Of a DNA stretch of 64,000 nt, positions 42,006 to 50,747 are shown piece after piece. How positions within the stretch are numbered: position 1 is the stretch's first letter; each line of letters starts with the position of its first letter. The DNA is from Marivita sp046591575 (GTDB lineage Bacteria; Pseudomonadota; Alphaproteobacteria; Rhodobacterales; Rhodobacteraceae). Below the pieces are notes generated by a model, which searched no databases, was not told the DNA's origin, and worked only from the letters and a program-made list of their open reading frames with translations. The position numbers and the translations under genes are program-made. The stretch is from contig NZ_JBIQWA010000002.1 of NCBI RefSeq assembly GCF_046591575.1, forward strand, positions 248,001-312,000. The letters are read 5' to 3'.

Positions 42006-42767
42006 ATGATCTTTCAGTCCGCCTTGCCATACGATGTGTTTGCCCAACGCCCGTTGCCGGGAATCATGCCGCTTGGGGACAGGCCGTGGTTTCTGGTGGA
42101 TGACGCCTATGCCGGCCAAATGGCATATCGACGGGCGCTTGTGTCGGAAAAGCCAGGGGCGGTTCTGGCAACCGCCAATCCAGGCGCAAAGGCCCAGCAA
42201 GAGATGCTCGCCGATATTCTGACGCAGCTTCCTGATGGGTTTGTCGTGTCGGATACGGATGTGATCTGCCCCGATGGCACCCGCGTCGCGCTGGATCGCT
42301 CGACCCCGTTTCTGACGCTCGCGCGGATCTTGCAGGACGATATTTGCCTGTTGGAAAAACGCGGTGACGAACATGTGCTGACCGGTGCGGCGCTGTGTTT
42401 TCCGGCCAGTTGGCAGCTGTCTGAAAAAATCGGGCATCCGCTGACCCATATTCACGGCCCTGTATCCGACTATACCGACGTGATGGCCAAACGCGTGCAG
42501 CGCCTGTTTGACGGGGTGCGGCCCGGTCATGCGCTGTGGCGCTTTAACGCGCTGTGGTATGACGACCCGGACCTGCATCAACCGCGCTCCGTTAGCGCGC
42601 CGCGCGCGATAACGGATCAGACCCGCGCCCCGTATCTGCGCAGCGAACGACAGGTGATATGGCGGCTGCCCGAAAGCGGCGCTGTGCTGTTTACCATTCA
42701 CACCTTTGTGGTGCCACGCGCCGTCTTATGTCCTGCCCCGTCCCAAGAGGCGCAGATCACCGCGTGA
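42006..42767 (+). CDS. DUF3445 heme-dependent oxidative N-demethylase-like protein
   Basis: A 253-residue protein of DUF3445, whose characterised members are heme-dependent oxidative N-demethylases (HODM) acting on amines. Conserved features include LGDRPWFLVDD, the LLEKRGDEHVLTGAALCFPASW core, IGHPLTHIHGPVSDY and a C-terminal IWRLPESGAVLFTIHT. ATG 42006 (MIFQSALPYD) has AAGGA upstream. No partner reductase genes are adjacent, so the function is only a family inference. Confidence 0.85.
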   Translation: MIFQSALPYDVFAQRPLPGIMPLGDRPWFLVDDAYAGQMAYRRALVSEKPGAVLATANPGAKAQQEMLADILTQLPDGFVVSDTDVICPDGTRVALDRSTPFLTLARILQDDICLLEKRGDEHVLTGAALCFPASWQLSEKIGHPLTHIHGPVSDYTDVMAKRVQRLFDGVRPGHALWRFNALWYDDPDLHQPRSVSAPRAITDQTRAPYLRSERQVIWRLPESGAVLFTIHTFVVPRAVLCPAPSQEAQITA

Positions 42768-42769
42768 TC

Positions 42770-43585
42770 TCAGCTGCCCGCGCGCTGGGCCGAGTAAACG
42801 ATCGCCCGCAGGTAATTGCCGCTGTCGTTCCAGACCGACAACACGTTGAAATTGCGTGTGCCTTCGCCAAAGGGCTGCCCCGGCTGCCAACCATTCTGGC
42901 GCAGCATGTTGGCCGCCGTGGCCAGCGCATCAGCGGCGTTATACGGATCGGCCTGGCCGTCACCATTGGCGTCGACACGGTATTTCATCCAATTGCCTGC
43001 AAGAAATTGCATATGCCCCAATTCGCCCGAAGGCCCGCCCTTGGTGCCGGGCGACAAGATCCCCGCATCCACCATTTGCAGTGCTGCGATGGCGTGAGGT
43101 TCAAACCTTGGATGACGGCGGCAATAGGACGACAACGTCACCGCACCGCTTACGATGGGCGTGCCACCCAGATAGCCGCCCCAGCTGGTCTCCAGCCCCC
43201 AAATCGTGGCCAGGATGGACGCAGGAACACCATAAGAGCGTTCTATGGCCGCAAACGTGTTCGGATTGCGCGCAATCCGGCTGCGCGTCTGCTGAATGAA
43301 ACTTTCGGCCGAACTGCCCGACCGCTTGGCAAGAAACCGCGCAGGATCGCCTTGGAGCGTCCCGGTCTGGCTGCTCGGATTGGATTCAAACCTCCAGGTG
43401 ATGTTGGAAAGGCCCGCGGATTGCAGCGCGGTCAGCCCCCTTTGCCCAACACCCGCCGCCGCCGCTTGTTGCGCCAGCGTCTGCTTGTATTGGTTGAATG
43501 CGCCTTTGTTTGTTATGCACTCCGCCGCAACGGCGGGCAGGGCAGCAGTCAGGGACACACAGGCAGCAGCAATCAAACGACGCAT
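42770..43585 (-). CDS. MltB-type lytic murein transglycosylase
   Basis: This periplasmic enzyme cleaves peptidoglycan glycan strands to anhydromuropeptides. The 271-residue protein has a signal peptide (MRRLIAAACVSLTAALPAVAA), a family 3 SLT domain with catalytic Glu in ATIWGLETSWGGYLG, and GHMQFLAGNWMKY. ATG 43585 lies nine bases from GGAG; ATG 43591 is an alternative. It is convergent with DUF3445, separated by only two bases. Confidence 0.91.
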   Translation of the reverse strand: MRRLIAAACVSLTAALPAVAAECITNKGAFNQYKQTLAQQAAAAGVGQRGLTALQSAGLSNITWRFESNPSSQTGTLQGDPARFLAKRSGSSAESFIQQTRSRIARNPNTFAAIERSYGVPASILATIWGLETSWGGYLGGTPIVSGAVTLSSYCRRHPRFEPHAIAALQMVDAGILSPGTKGGPSGELGHMQFLAGNWMKYRVDANGDGQADPYNAADALATAANMLRQNGWQPGQPFGEGTRNFNVLSVWNDSGNYLRAIVYSAQRAGS

Positions 43586-43874
43586 CAACATATACTCCAA
43601 AACACCATTTTGGGTGACGTTAGCAAAATCCGCCAAAGGCGCAAGCGCCGCCGTTTTTCAAAGCTTGAAGGCCCGGTCGCGCTCCGCAACGCGTCGCTAA
43701 TACGTCAGCCGGTTGGGCCGGGATATCACATGGCGGTCAGCCTGTTCATTCCTTTATGTGCCTGTGCTGAGCCTGTTGGCATATTGAGGTCTTTCTGCGA
43801 CCTCGGCAAAAAAAAAGGACACCCAAAAGGGTGCCCTTTCCAATGTGCAGCGCCAAGACGCCGCGGCACTTGTA
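43586..43874. other. 289-base gap upstream of the transglycosylase and downstream of glnA
   Basis: Two features are visible: the glnA terminator near 43808-43839, and a short GGCGC/GCGCC hairpin near 43644 close to the transglycosylase promoter side. No coding sequence with a plausible start and family match was found. Confidence 0.5.
43808..43839 (-). terminator. Intrinsic terminator of glnA
   Basis: On the minus strand the arms AAAGGGCACCC and GGGTGTCCTTT surround a TTTT loop with one mismatch and run into a nine-base T-tract. Confidence 0.8.
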
Positions 43875-45281
43875 TCAGCAGCTATAATACATGCCGAATT
43901 CAACCGGATGCGGCGTGTGCTCGAACAGTTCGACCTCTTCCATCTTGAGCGCGATGTAGCCGTCGATTTGATCTTTGGTGAACACATCCCCCGCCAGCAG
44001 GAAATCGTGATCGTCGCGCAGGCTGTCGATTGCTTCGCGCAAGCTGCCGCACACTGTCGGGATGCCTTCCAGCTCTTCGGCGGGCAGATCATAGAGGTTT
44101 TTGTCCATGGCTTCGCCGGGGTCGATTTTATTTGTGATCCCGTCCAGACCGGCCATCAGCAGGGCGGCAAAGCACAGATAGGGGTTTGCCGACGGATCGG
44201 GGAACCGGGCCTCGACGCGCTTGGCCTTGGGGCTTTCGGTCCATGGAATACGCACACAGCCCGACCGGTTGCGCGCGGAATAGGCGCGCAGCACCGGTGC
44301 CTCGAAACCGGGGATCAGGCGCTTGTAGCTATTGGTCGCCGGATTGGTAAATGCGTTGAGCGTTTTCGCGTGCTTGAGGATGCCACCGATGAAATACAGC
44401 GCTTCCTGGCTCAGATCGGCATATTTGTCGCCAGCGAACAAAGGCTTGCCATCTTTCCAGATCGACATGTTCACATGCATGCCGGTGCCGTTATCGCCAT
44501 AGATCGGCTTGGGCATGAAGGTGGCCGATTTACCATAGGCCTGAGCGACGTTGTGGATGACATACTTGTATTTCTGAAGCTCATCCGCCTGCTTGGTCAG
44601 GCTGTCAAAGATCAGACCAAGCTCATGCTGGCAGGACGCCACCTCGTGGTGGTGCTTGTCAACCTTCATGCCAAGACGCTTCATCGTGGACAGCATTTCA
44701 GAGCGGATGTCCTGCGCGTCGTCGATCGGGTTGACCGGGAAATAGCCCCCCTTGAGGCCGGGGCGGTGGCCGGTATTGCCCATCTCGTATTCGGTATCGG
44801 TGTTCCAGGACGCATCCAGCGCATCGACTTCGTAAGACACTTTGTTGACGGTGTTGGAAAAACGCACATCGTCGAACAGGAAGAATTCGGCTTCCGGGCC
44901 CATATAAGCGACATCGCCAATGCCAGACGATTTGAGATAGGCCTCGGCTTTCTGCGCCGTGCCGCGCGGGTCACGGTCATAGGCTTCGCCGGTGTCGGGC
45001 TCGACAATGGAGCAATGCACGCAAAGCGTCTTTTCCGCGTAGAATGGATCGACATAGGCGCTGTCGGTGTCGGGCATCAGCTTCATGTCCGACGCTTCGA
45101 TCGACTTCCAGCCCGCGATGGACGAGCCGTCAAACATGAACCCTTCTTCCAGAAAATCCTCGTCAACCATATCGACATCCACCGTGACGTGCTGAAGCTT
45201 GCCACGGGTGTCGGTGAACCGGATGTCCACATAGGCGACATCTTCGTCTTTGATCAATGAGAGGAGCGCATCTGTGCTCAT
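43875..45281 (-). CDS. glnA: Glutamine synthetase type I
   Basis: GlnA makes glutamine from glutamate and ammonia. The 468-residue GSI-beta protein has FMFDGSSIAGWKSIEASDM, the ATP-binding KPIYGDNGTGMHVN, and the Tyr397-type adenylylation site in DKNLYDLPAEE. It ends in YYSC. It is preceded by glnB 61 bases upstream on the same strand, the usual alphaproteobacterial glnBA order, and likely co-transcribed under nitrogen control. Confidence 0.98.
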   Translation of the reverse strand: MSTDALLSLIKDEDVAYVDIRFTDTRGKLQHVTVDVDMVDEDFLEEGFMFDGSSIAGWKSIEASDMKLMPDTDSAYVDPFYAEKTLCVHCSIVEPDTGEAYDRDPRGTAQKAEAYLKSSGIGDVAYMGPEAEFFLFDDVRFSNTVNKVSYEVDALDASWNTDTEYEMGNTGHRPGLKGGYFPVNPIDDAQDIRSEMLSTMKRLGMKVDKHHHEVASCQHELGLIFDSLTKQADELQKYKYVIHNVAQAYGKSATFMPKPIYGDNGTGMHVNMSIWKDGKPLFAGDKYADLSQEALYFIGGILKHAKTLNAFTNPATNSYKRLIPGFEAPVLRAYSARNRSGCVRIPWTESPKAKRVEARFPDPSANPYLCFAALLMAGLDGITNKIDPGEAMDKNLYDLPAEELEGIPTVCGSLREAIDSLRDDHDFLLAGDVFTKDQIDGYIALKMEEVELFEHTPHPVEFGMYYSC

Positions 45282-45342
45282 GGTGTATTCCTTTTCAGTG
45301 GTATCACGTTATGTGTGGGCGATTTTGGCGTGCAGTGTCAGA

Positions 45343-45681
45343 TCACAGCGCGTCGGGACCGGTTTCCCCGGTGCGGATGCGGACGGCCTGTTCGACCGGA
45401 GAGACAAAAATCTTGCCATCGCCGATCTTGTCGGTCTTGGCGGCGTCAATGATCGCCTGAATTGCGCCATCGACCTGATCATCGTCCAGAACAACCTCGA
45501 TTTTGACCTTGGGCAAAAAATCGACGACATATTCGGCACCGCGATACAGTTCTGTATGGCCTTTCTGACGACCAAACCCCTTGACCTCGACCACGCTGAG
45601 GCCCTGGATACCGGCGTCCTGAAGCGCCTCTTTCACTTCATCGAGTTTGAACGGCTTGATGATCGCTTCGATTTTTTTCAT
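45343..45681 (-). CDS. glnB: Nitrogen regulatory PII protein GlnB
   Basis: PII senses 2-oxoglutarate, ATP/ADP and glutamine (through uridylylation) and controls glutamine synthetase adenylylation and NtrB. The 112-residue trimeric protein has the T-loop with Tyr51 in ELYRGAEYVVDFLPK and the C-terminal VIRIRTGETG-type motif. ATG 45681 (MKKIEAIIKPFK) is used; the frame to 45720 is longer but unlike the family. It is followed closely by glnA. Confidence 0.97.
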   Translation of the reverse strand: MKKIEAIIKPFKLDEVKEALQDAGIQGLSVVEVKGFGRQKGHTELYRGAEYVVDFLPKVKIEVVLDDDQVDGAIQAIIDAAKTDKIGDGKIFVSPVEQAVRIRTGETGPDAL

Positions 45682-45801
45682 GACTGATCCCTCGCGTGGT
45701 TGTTGCATTTGACAGACCATTTCTGGTCAGGGGTCACAATCGGCTACACTCTGGCAGGGCCGAAGGGCTGGCGGGAATGACAGCCAACGGCTAAAAATTG
45801 G

Positions 45802-45823
45802 GCACTGCGCCTAAAAACAGTGC
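45802..45823. promoter_or_regulatory. Inverted repeat between glnB and the NAD(P)HX repair gene
   Basis: Arms GCACTG (45802-45807) and CAGTGC (45818-45823) flank ten bases, within a stretch that also has two copies of CTAAAAA. It lies in the divergent promoter of glnB and 45851-47503. The spacing is too wide for a standard NtrC site, so the factor is unknown. Confidence 0.35.
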
Positions 45824-45850
45824 AAAATTGAATCGATAAGGGGGTTTTGC

Positions 45851-47503
45851 GTGACAGAATTGCTAACGGCCGCCCAGATGCGCGCCATTGAGCAGGCCGA
45901 AATCGAGTCGGGTGCCGTGACAGGATTACAGCTGATGGAACGGGCCGGGCGCGGTGCCGTTGCGGCAGCGCTTGCCGAATGGCCAGAACTGGCAGACGGG
46001 CATCATCGCGCCATGATCCTGTGCGGACCGGGCAACAATGGCGGCGACGGGTTTGTCATTGCACGCAGGCTGCGCGACCGGGGCTGGGACGTGGACGTGT
46101 TCCTGTATGGTGACCCGGCCAAGCTGCCGCCTGACGCGCAGGTCAATCACGACATCTGGCGCGATATGGGGCAGGTCAGACCGCTGGACGCACCCGCGCT
46201 CACGGCATGTGACCGCCCCGATCTTTTTGTGGACGCGGTGTTCGGGACAGGTTTGACGCGCCCGCTGCCCGAAGATGTTGCGGCAGCGCTGGATGTCCAA
46301 CTAATGAACACATGGCCAAAGCCTTACGACATTCATCGCTTGGCAATAGACTGCCCCTCCGGACTGAACCTCGACACAGGTACACTTCCGCAACGCGATG
46401 AAGACGTTAAAGACGCATGGCCAAGACATCTGAATTCCGCACACCTCACGGTTTCATTCCATTGCTTCAAAGTCGGCCATGTTCTGGCCCTTGGCCCGTC
46501 CCTGTGTGGCCGCGTCCGTCTGGTGGATATCGGGCTGCGGGGACAGGACGCGTCGGAGCGGGCGATGGTCGGAACCGACCCGGACCCGGAGCGTGCGCGT
46601 CTTGCGGCACCCTATGTCATGCAACGCGCGCTGCCGCTGCGCACCTGGCCCGGCACCATGATCGGCAAGCTGCGCGGGCAGGGGCATAAATACGAGTATG
46701 GCCATGCAATGGTTCTTGCTGGCGGTCCGGGGCGCGGTGGGGCGGCACGTATGGCCGCGCGCACCGCGCTGCGCGCCGGGGCCGGTCTGGTGACGGTTCT
46801 GTGTCCGCCCGACGCCTTGCAGGAAAACGCCTGTCATCTGGACGCGGTGATGTTGCGCGCCTGTGCCGACGCTGACGCCTTGAACGACATAGCCGATGAC
46901 CGGGTCACGGCGCTGTGCCTTGGACCGGGACTGGGTGTGGGGGACCGGACCCGCGCTTTGGTGGCAACCGCTTTGGCGCATGAGCGGGGCGAGCGTGCAG
47001 ATCGAAAGACTGCCGTGATCCTTGATGCGGACGCGCTGACGTCGTTCGAGCCGTCTCCGGAGCGGCTGTTTGATCTGTGTCATGACCGGACCGTTTTGAC
47101 CCCCCATGAGGGAGAATTCGCACGGTTGTTTCCGGACCTGTCACAACACAGGCGGGGCAGTGCATCCAAGATTGATGTGGTGCGGCGCGCCGCAAAACGG
47201 GCGGGCTGTGTTGTTTTGCTCAAAGGCGAAGACACGGTGATTGCTGCACCAGAGGGCGGGGCGAGCGTGCATGCGGCATCCGGGGATCGGGCGGTTCCGT
47301 GGCTGGCCACCGCGGGGGCGGGGGATGTGTTGGCGGGGTTGATCACAGGGCTGGCCGCGCAGGATGCATCGCCAGATCTTTTTGTGGTGACCGAGGCGGC
47401 GGTTTGGCTGCATGTTGAGGCGGCACGCCAGTTTGGCCCGGGCCTGATTGCCGAGGATTTGCCGGACATGCTCCCTAAGGTTTTTTCAACACTCTCCGTC
47501 TAA
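45851..47503 (+). CDS. nnr: Bifunctional NAD(P)H-hydrate epimerase / ADP-dependent dehydratase
   Basis: This 550-residue fusion repairs damaged NAD(P)H hydrates. The N-terminal YjeF domain (epimerase, about residues 1-210) has GPGNNGGDGFVIARRL. The C-terminal ribokinase-like domain (dehydratase) has VLAGGPGRGGA, TPHEGEFARLFP and ATAGAGDVLAGLITG near residue 490. The start is GTG at 45851. A palindromic repeat with core TTCGTACGAA begins at its stop codon. It diverges from glnB. Confidence 0.94.
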   Translation: MTELLTAAQMRAIEQAEIESGAVTGLQLMERAGRGAVAAALAEWPELADGHHRAMILCGPGNNGGDGFVIARRLRDRGWDVDVFLYGDPAKLPPDAQVNHDIWRDMGQVRPLDAPALTACDRPDLFVDAVFGTGLTRPLPEDVAAALDVQLMNTWPKPYDIHRLAIDCPSGLNLDTGTLPQRDEDVKDAWPRHLNSAHLTVSFHCFKVGHVLALGPSLCGRVRLVDIGLRGQDASERAMVGTDPDPERARLAAPYVMQRALPLRTWPGTMIGKLRGQGHKYEYGHAMVLAGGPGRGGAARMAARTALRAGAGLVTVLCPPDALQENACHLDAVMLRACADADALNDIADDRVTALCLGPGLGVGDRTRALVATALAHERGERADRKTAVILDADALTSFEPSPERLFDLCHDRTVLTPHEGEFARLFPDLSQHRRGSASKIDVVRRAAKRAGCVVLLKGEDTVIAAPEGGASVHAASGDRAVPWLATAGAGDVLAGLITGLAAQDASPDLFVVTEAAVWLHVEAARQFGPGLIAEDLPDMLPKVFSTLSV

Positions 47504-47540
47504 GAAACTTCGTACGAAGTTTCTTGGCGCTGGGTAGAAA
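47501..47540. repeat. Palindromic repeat element, copy 1 (core TTCGTACGAA)
   Basis: A perfect 24-base palindrome occupies 47502-47525, centred on TTCGTACGAA, beginning within the TAA stop of the upstream gene. It is followed by TTGGCGCTGGGTAGAAAA. The same layout (stop codon, palindrome, TGGC[A/G]CTG, TA-rich tail) recurs at 59548-59590 after fabD. It may be a terminator, a regulatory hairpin or a dispersed repeat. Confidence 0.7.
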
Positions 47541-47601
47541 ATTCTTTTCACAAAAAATCCTCTCGCCTCCTCGTCACAGGTTTGCTAGGACGCCTCCCAA
47601 T

Positions 47602-47685
47602 GCGGGTGTGGCGGAATTGGTAGACGCACCAGATTTAGGTTCTGGCGCCTATGGCGTGGGGGTTCGAGTCCCTTCACCCGCACCA
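47602..47685 (+). tRNA. tRNA-Leu(UAG)
   Basis: The acceptor arms GCGGGTG and CACCCGC pair, with encoded CCA at 47683-47685. The anticodon stem CCAGA/TCTGG encloses the loop TTTAGGT, giving anticodon UAG, which reads CUA/CUG. The long variable arm typical of leucine and serine tRNAs follows, then the T-arm with GGTTCGAGTCC. Length with CCA is 84 bases. No integrase lies beside it. Confidence 0.97.
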
Positions 47686-48013
47686 CGTCTGTTTGGCCTG
47701 TCGCCTTGGGGGCTTGCGTTTGCGCTGGTCCGTGGGTGTGTTCCCAACGGCCATATTTTGCCGTCCCACCGCCGTCATAAACCTCAGATGATCTGCATCT
47801 GATACCCCAGTACGTCACGCGTCATCACCAAGGACAAACGCAGTTACCCGCAGCTGACACCGGCAGCCTACGCAAGGCTTTGCCCGTGATCTGCGGGACA
47901 TATCCGGCCATCCGCAGGTTTTTTCACACCAGCCGGATGGAACGCTCTGCCGGGTCTATGCGTTGATTACACATGACGAGGCTGAGCAACAGAAAATTGG
48001 CGAAAGGGACAAT
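47686..48013. other. 328-base gap after tRNA-Leu
   Basis: No gene with a convincing start is seen. The frame of the DUF4112 gene stays open for about 55 codons upstream (to near 47850) without an early start codon, including a DLRDISGHPQVFSHQPDG-like stretch I do not recognise. There is no integrase-like motif or duplicated tRNA 3' end. Confidence 0.4.
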
Positions 48014-48403
48014 ATGCCCGTGACACAGACGGCGCGCGATTTGGACCAAAAGATCGCCCGGCTTGATCGTCTGGCGGATCGGCTTGATACTCGGTTCCGC
48101 ATTCCGGGCACGGGCCTTCGGTATGGGTGGGATTCGATTCTCGGGCTTGTTCCGGGGATCGGCGATCTCGCCACCAGCGGGCCTGCTGCTTATGTGGTGT
48201 TCGAAGCCTGGCGGATGGGCGCGCGAAAGCGAACGCTGGTCCGGATGGCCGCAAATTCCGGCATTGATCTGGTGATTGGCGGTGTGCCGCTGTTTGGCGA
48301 TATGTTCGATCTCTTTTTCAAAGCCAATCGCCGCAACCTCGCCCTTTTGAAATCCGACATCGCGCGCAATGCGCGGCAATCCAAGGAGACGATTCATGGC
48401 TGA
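48014..48403 (+). CDS. DUF4112 membrane protein
   Basis: This 129-residue protein of DUF4112 starts at ATG 48014 (MPVTQTARDLDQ) after AAGGGA. The core FRIPGTGLRYGWDSILGLVPGIGD and IDLVIGGVPLFGDMFDLFF are the family's two conserved hydrophobic blocks, probably inserted into the membrane. Its function is unknown. It is the first of three overlapping genes: its stop lies within the next gene's first codons. Confidence 0.82.
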   Translation: MPVTQTARDLDQKIARLDRLADRLDTRFRIPGTGLRYGWDSILGLVPGIGDLATSGPAAYVVFEAWRMGARKRTLVRMAANSGIDLVIGGVPLFGDMFDLFFKANRRNLALLKSDIARNARQSKETIHG

Positions 48404-48605
48404 CCGCATCAAATCAAAAGATGGTCACAAGGAAACCGAAGATATTCTGGGTGCCGAGGGAGAGGTGTCCCATGCCGGCCGCAGCGGCGGGCGTTTGCCA
48501 CGCGAGGTTGGTACGAAAGATGAATTGAAACGAGCCAATGAACGTCCGGCCGGGGCCACCCGTGTCACCAAATCGATGGAAGACGAGGAGAGCCAAAATG
48601 ACTGA
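48396..48605 (+). CDS. Small hydrophilic conserved-type protein (69 residues)
   Basis: ATG 48396 has AAGGAG upstream. The product is short, very charged and probably disordered (MADRIKSKDGHKETEDILGA at the start). I do not recognise the family. It overlaps the DUF4112 stop by 8 bases and the next gene's start by 8 bases, so the three are likely translated as a unit. Stress-response context is plausible but unproved. Confidence 0.65.
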   Translation: MADRIKSKDGHKETEDILGAEGEVSHAGRSGGRLPREVGTKDELKRANERPAGATRVTKSMEDEESQND

Positions 48606-49065
48606 ACGCCTGCCGGGACTGCCGCAAAACGCTTGGGTTTTGGTCGCGGATAGCGAAAAAGCCCTGTTTTTGATCAACCGTGGCGATGATCAGGACATGA
48701 ACCTTGATGTCTTGCGTAAGGAAGAACAAGACAACCCGCAAGCGCAGGATTGGGCCGCAAACAGGCCGGGGCGGTTCAATGACGGCCCCAGCGTCCAACG
48801 CTCTGCGGTGGATGACACCGACTGGCACGAGCTTGAAAAAGAGCGCTTTGCCAAGGATCTGGCGGATCGGCTTTATAAACATGCCCATAAAGGAGAGTTC
48901 GACGCGCTGGCGATTGTTGCCAGTAGGGTGGTTTTGTCGGCTTTGCGGGATGAAATGCATCAGGAAGTGGCGCAGAAGGTCATTCTTGATGTGCCCAAAG
49001 TCCTGACCAATCATCCGCTGGATGAGATTGAAGCGGCGGTTTCGGATGCGATGGAGACCGCCTAG
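48598..49065 (+). CDS. Host attachment protein (baeRF/PF10116-type)
   Basis: The 155-residue protein resembles the 'host attachment' family: N-terminal WVLVADSEKALFLINRGDDQ, a central HELEKERFAKDLADRLYKHAHKGEF, and ALAIVASRVVLSALRDEMHQEV. These relate to archaeal/bacterial eRF1-like (baeRF) proteins, so the name may be misleading. ATG 48598 has GAGGAG upstream and overlaps the previous gene. A terminator follows at 49112. Confidence 0.82.
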   Translation: MTERLPGLPQNAWVLVADSEKALFLINRGDDQDMNLDVLRKEEQDNPQAQDWAANRPGRFNDGPSVQRSAVDDTDWHELEKERFAKDLADRLYKHAHKGEFDALAIVASRVVLSALRDEMHQEVAQKVILDVPKVLTNHPLDEIEAAVSDAMETA

Positions 49066-49111
49066 GCGCTCCAACGCCGTGACATCGGAACGGCAGAGTT
49101 TTATGCATTTG

Positions 49112-49143
49112 CAAAAATCCGGCCCCCTCGGGGGTCGGTTTTT
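49112..49143 (+). terminator. Intrinsic terminator after the host-attachment gene
   Basis: A GC-rich hairpin (CCGGCCCC with GGGGTCGG, one G-U pair) at 49119-49138 leads into TTTTT. Confidence 0.75.
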
Positions 49144-49262
49144 CGCGTTTTGAGCGGTGTCGCTTCATATCCGCCTTGCACAGAGGGGGCGTGCTGCATA
49201 GAAGGGCGCAAATTGGACGATACGGGGTGCAGGCGCGCCCCGTTAAGCTTTAGGGGAATGAC

Positions 49263-50594
49263 ATGCAAGTCACCGAAACGCTCAACGAAGGGCTCAAGCG
49301 CGGCTACTCGATCACCGTCTCGGCGGACGAACTGGACGCAAAGGTAAACGAAAAGCTGAAAGAAGCGCAGCCGGAGGTCGAAATGAAGGGCTTCCGCAAG
49401 GGCAAGGTGCCGATGCCGCTTTTGAAAAAGCAATTCGGCCAGCGCCTGTTGGGTGAGGCGATGCAGGAAACCATCGACGGAGCCATGTCCAAGCATTTCG
49501 AGGAAAGCGGCGACCGCCCCGCGCTTCAGCCCGAGGTCAAAATGACCAACGAGGACTGGAAAGAGGGTGACGACATCCAGGTCGACATGTCCTACGAAAA
49601 GCTGCCCGATATGCCCGAGGTCGATCTGTCCTCGATCACGCTTGAAAAGATGGTGGTCAAGGCAGGCGAGGCAGAAGTTGACGAAGCGTTGGCGAACCTG
49701 GCTGAAACCGCGCAGGATTTCAAAGATCGCAAGAAGGGCTCCAAGGCCAAGGATGGCGATCAGGTGGTAATGGACTTCCTGGGCAAGGTTGACGGCGAGC
49801 CCTTTGAGGGGGGTGCCGCGGAAGATTACCCGCTGGTTCTGGGCTCTGGGTCGTTTATTCCCGGCTTTGAAGAGCAGTTGGTCGGCGTGAAGGCCGGTGA
49901 GGAAAAGAACGTAGACGTTTCGTTCCCGGAAGATTACGGCTCTGAGGCATTGGCAGGCAAAGCCGCCGTGTTTGAATGCACCATCAAAGAGGTGAAAGAG
50001 CCGGTCGCAGCCGAGGTCAATGATGAGCTGGCCACAAAATTCGGTGCCGAAGATCTTGCGGCCCTGAAGACCCAGATCGCCGAGCGCCTGGAAGCAGAAT
50101 ATGCCGGTGCCGCGCGTCAGGTGATGAAGCGCGACTTGCTGGATCAGCTGGACGGCAAGGTTGAGGTGGATCTGCCGCCCGCTTTGGTCGATGCCGAAGC
50201 CAAGCAGATTGCCCATCAGCTCTGGCACGAGGAAAACCCCGAAGTGGAAGGCCACGACCACCCCGAGGTCGAGCCGGCCGAGGAGCACATGAAACTGGCT
50301 GTGCGCCGCGTCAAGCTTGGCCTGCTATTGGCCGAACTGGGCCAGAACGCCGAGGTCGAGGTCTCGGATGCTGAAATGACCCAGGCCATCATGAACCAGG
50401 CGCGTCAGTATCCCGGTCAGGAACGGGCGTTCTTTGATTTTGTCCGGCAGAACCAGCAGATGCAGCAGCAATTGCGCGCACCGATCTTTGAAGATAAGGT
50501 TGTCGACCATATCGCCGAGCAGGCGACCGTGACCGAAAAAGAGGTGTCAAAAGACGATCTTCAGAAAGCTGTGGAAGCGCTCGAAGAGGAATAA
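49263..50594 (+). CDS. tig: Trigger factor, ribosome-associated chaperone
   Basis: Trigger factor binds the ribosomal exit tunnel and helps nascent chains fold. The 443-residue protein has an N-terminal ribosome-binding domain with KGFRKGKVPMPLLKKQFG near residue 45 (the FRK motif), a PPIase FKBP domain (GDQVVMDFLGKVDGEPFEGG, around residue 160) and a C-terminal helical domain. ATG 49263 has AGGGGA upstream. clpP is not in the window. Confidence 0.96.
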   Translation: MQVTETLNEGLKRGYSITVSADELDAKVNEKLKEAQPEVEMKGFRKGKVPMPLLKKQFGQRLLGEAMQETIDGAMSKHFEESGDRPALQPEVKMTNEDWKEGDDIQVDMSYEKLPDMPEVDLSSITLEKMVVKAGEAEVDEALANLAETAQDFKDRKKGSKAKDGDQVVMDFLGKVDGEPFEGGAAEDYPLVLGSGSFIPGFEEQLVGVKAGEEKNVDVSFPEDYGSEALAGKAAVFECTIKEVKEPVAAEVNDELATKFGAEDLAALKTQIAERLEAEYAGAARQVMKRDLLDQLDGKVEVDLPPALVDAEAKQIAHQLWHEENPEVEGHDHPEVEPAEEHMKLAVRRVKLGLLLAELGQNAEVEVSDAEMTQAIMNQARQYPGQERAFFDFVRQNQQMQQQLRAPIFEDKVVDHIAEQATVTEKEVSKDDLQKAVEALEEE

Positions 50595-50616
50595 GCGCTG
50601 TCTGGCGCGAAAATTG

Positions 50617-50645
50617 AAAGGCCGTCCAATTGGGCGGCCTTTTTG
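50617..50645 (+). terminator. Intrinsic terminator of tig
   Basis: Arms AAGGCCGTCC and GGGCGGCCTT pair with one mismatch around an AATT loop and run into TTTTT. Confidence 0.82.
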
Positions 50646-50747
50646 ATTTTCCGGATCACTTTTCCGGATCACTTGAAGCAATACCTCCCGTCACCGTGCG
50701 CGCCAACGGGAACATCACTCCGGGACGCGCGCGTGTTGGTCACTGGC

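Noticed and set aside
42659..43948. 429-codon plus-strand frame over the end of DUF3445, the transglycosylase and glnA's 3' end
   Set aside because: It overlaps two real genes and a terminator, so it is not a gene.
43845..45260. 471-codon plus-strand frame opposite glnA
   Set aside because: Shadow of a strongly conserved glutamine synthetase gene.
47524..47802. Small protein frame with GVAELVDAPDLGSGAYGV
   Set aside because: This is the translation of tRNA-Leu, a known annotation artefact.
47602..48013. Integration site at tRNA-Leu
   Set aside because: No integrase, no direct repeat of the tRNA 3' end and no composition shift were found.
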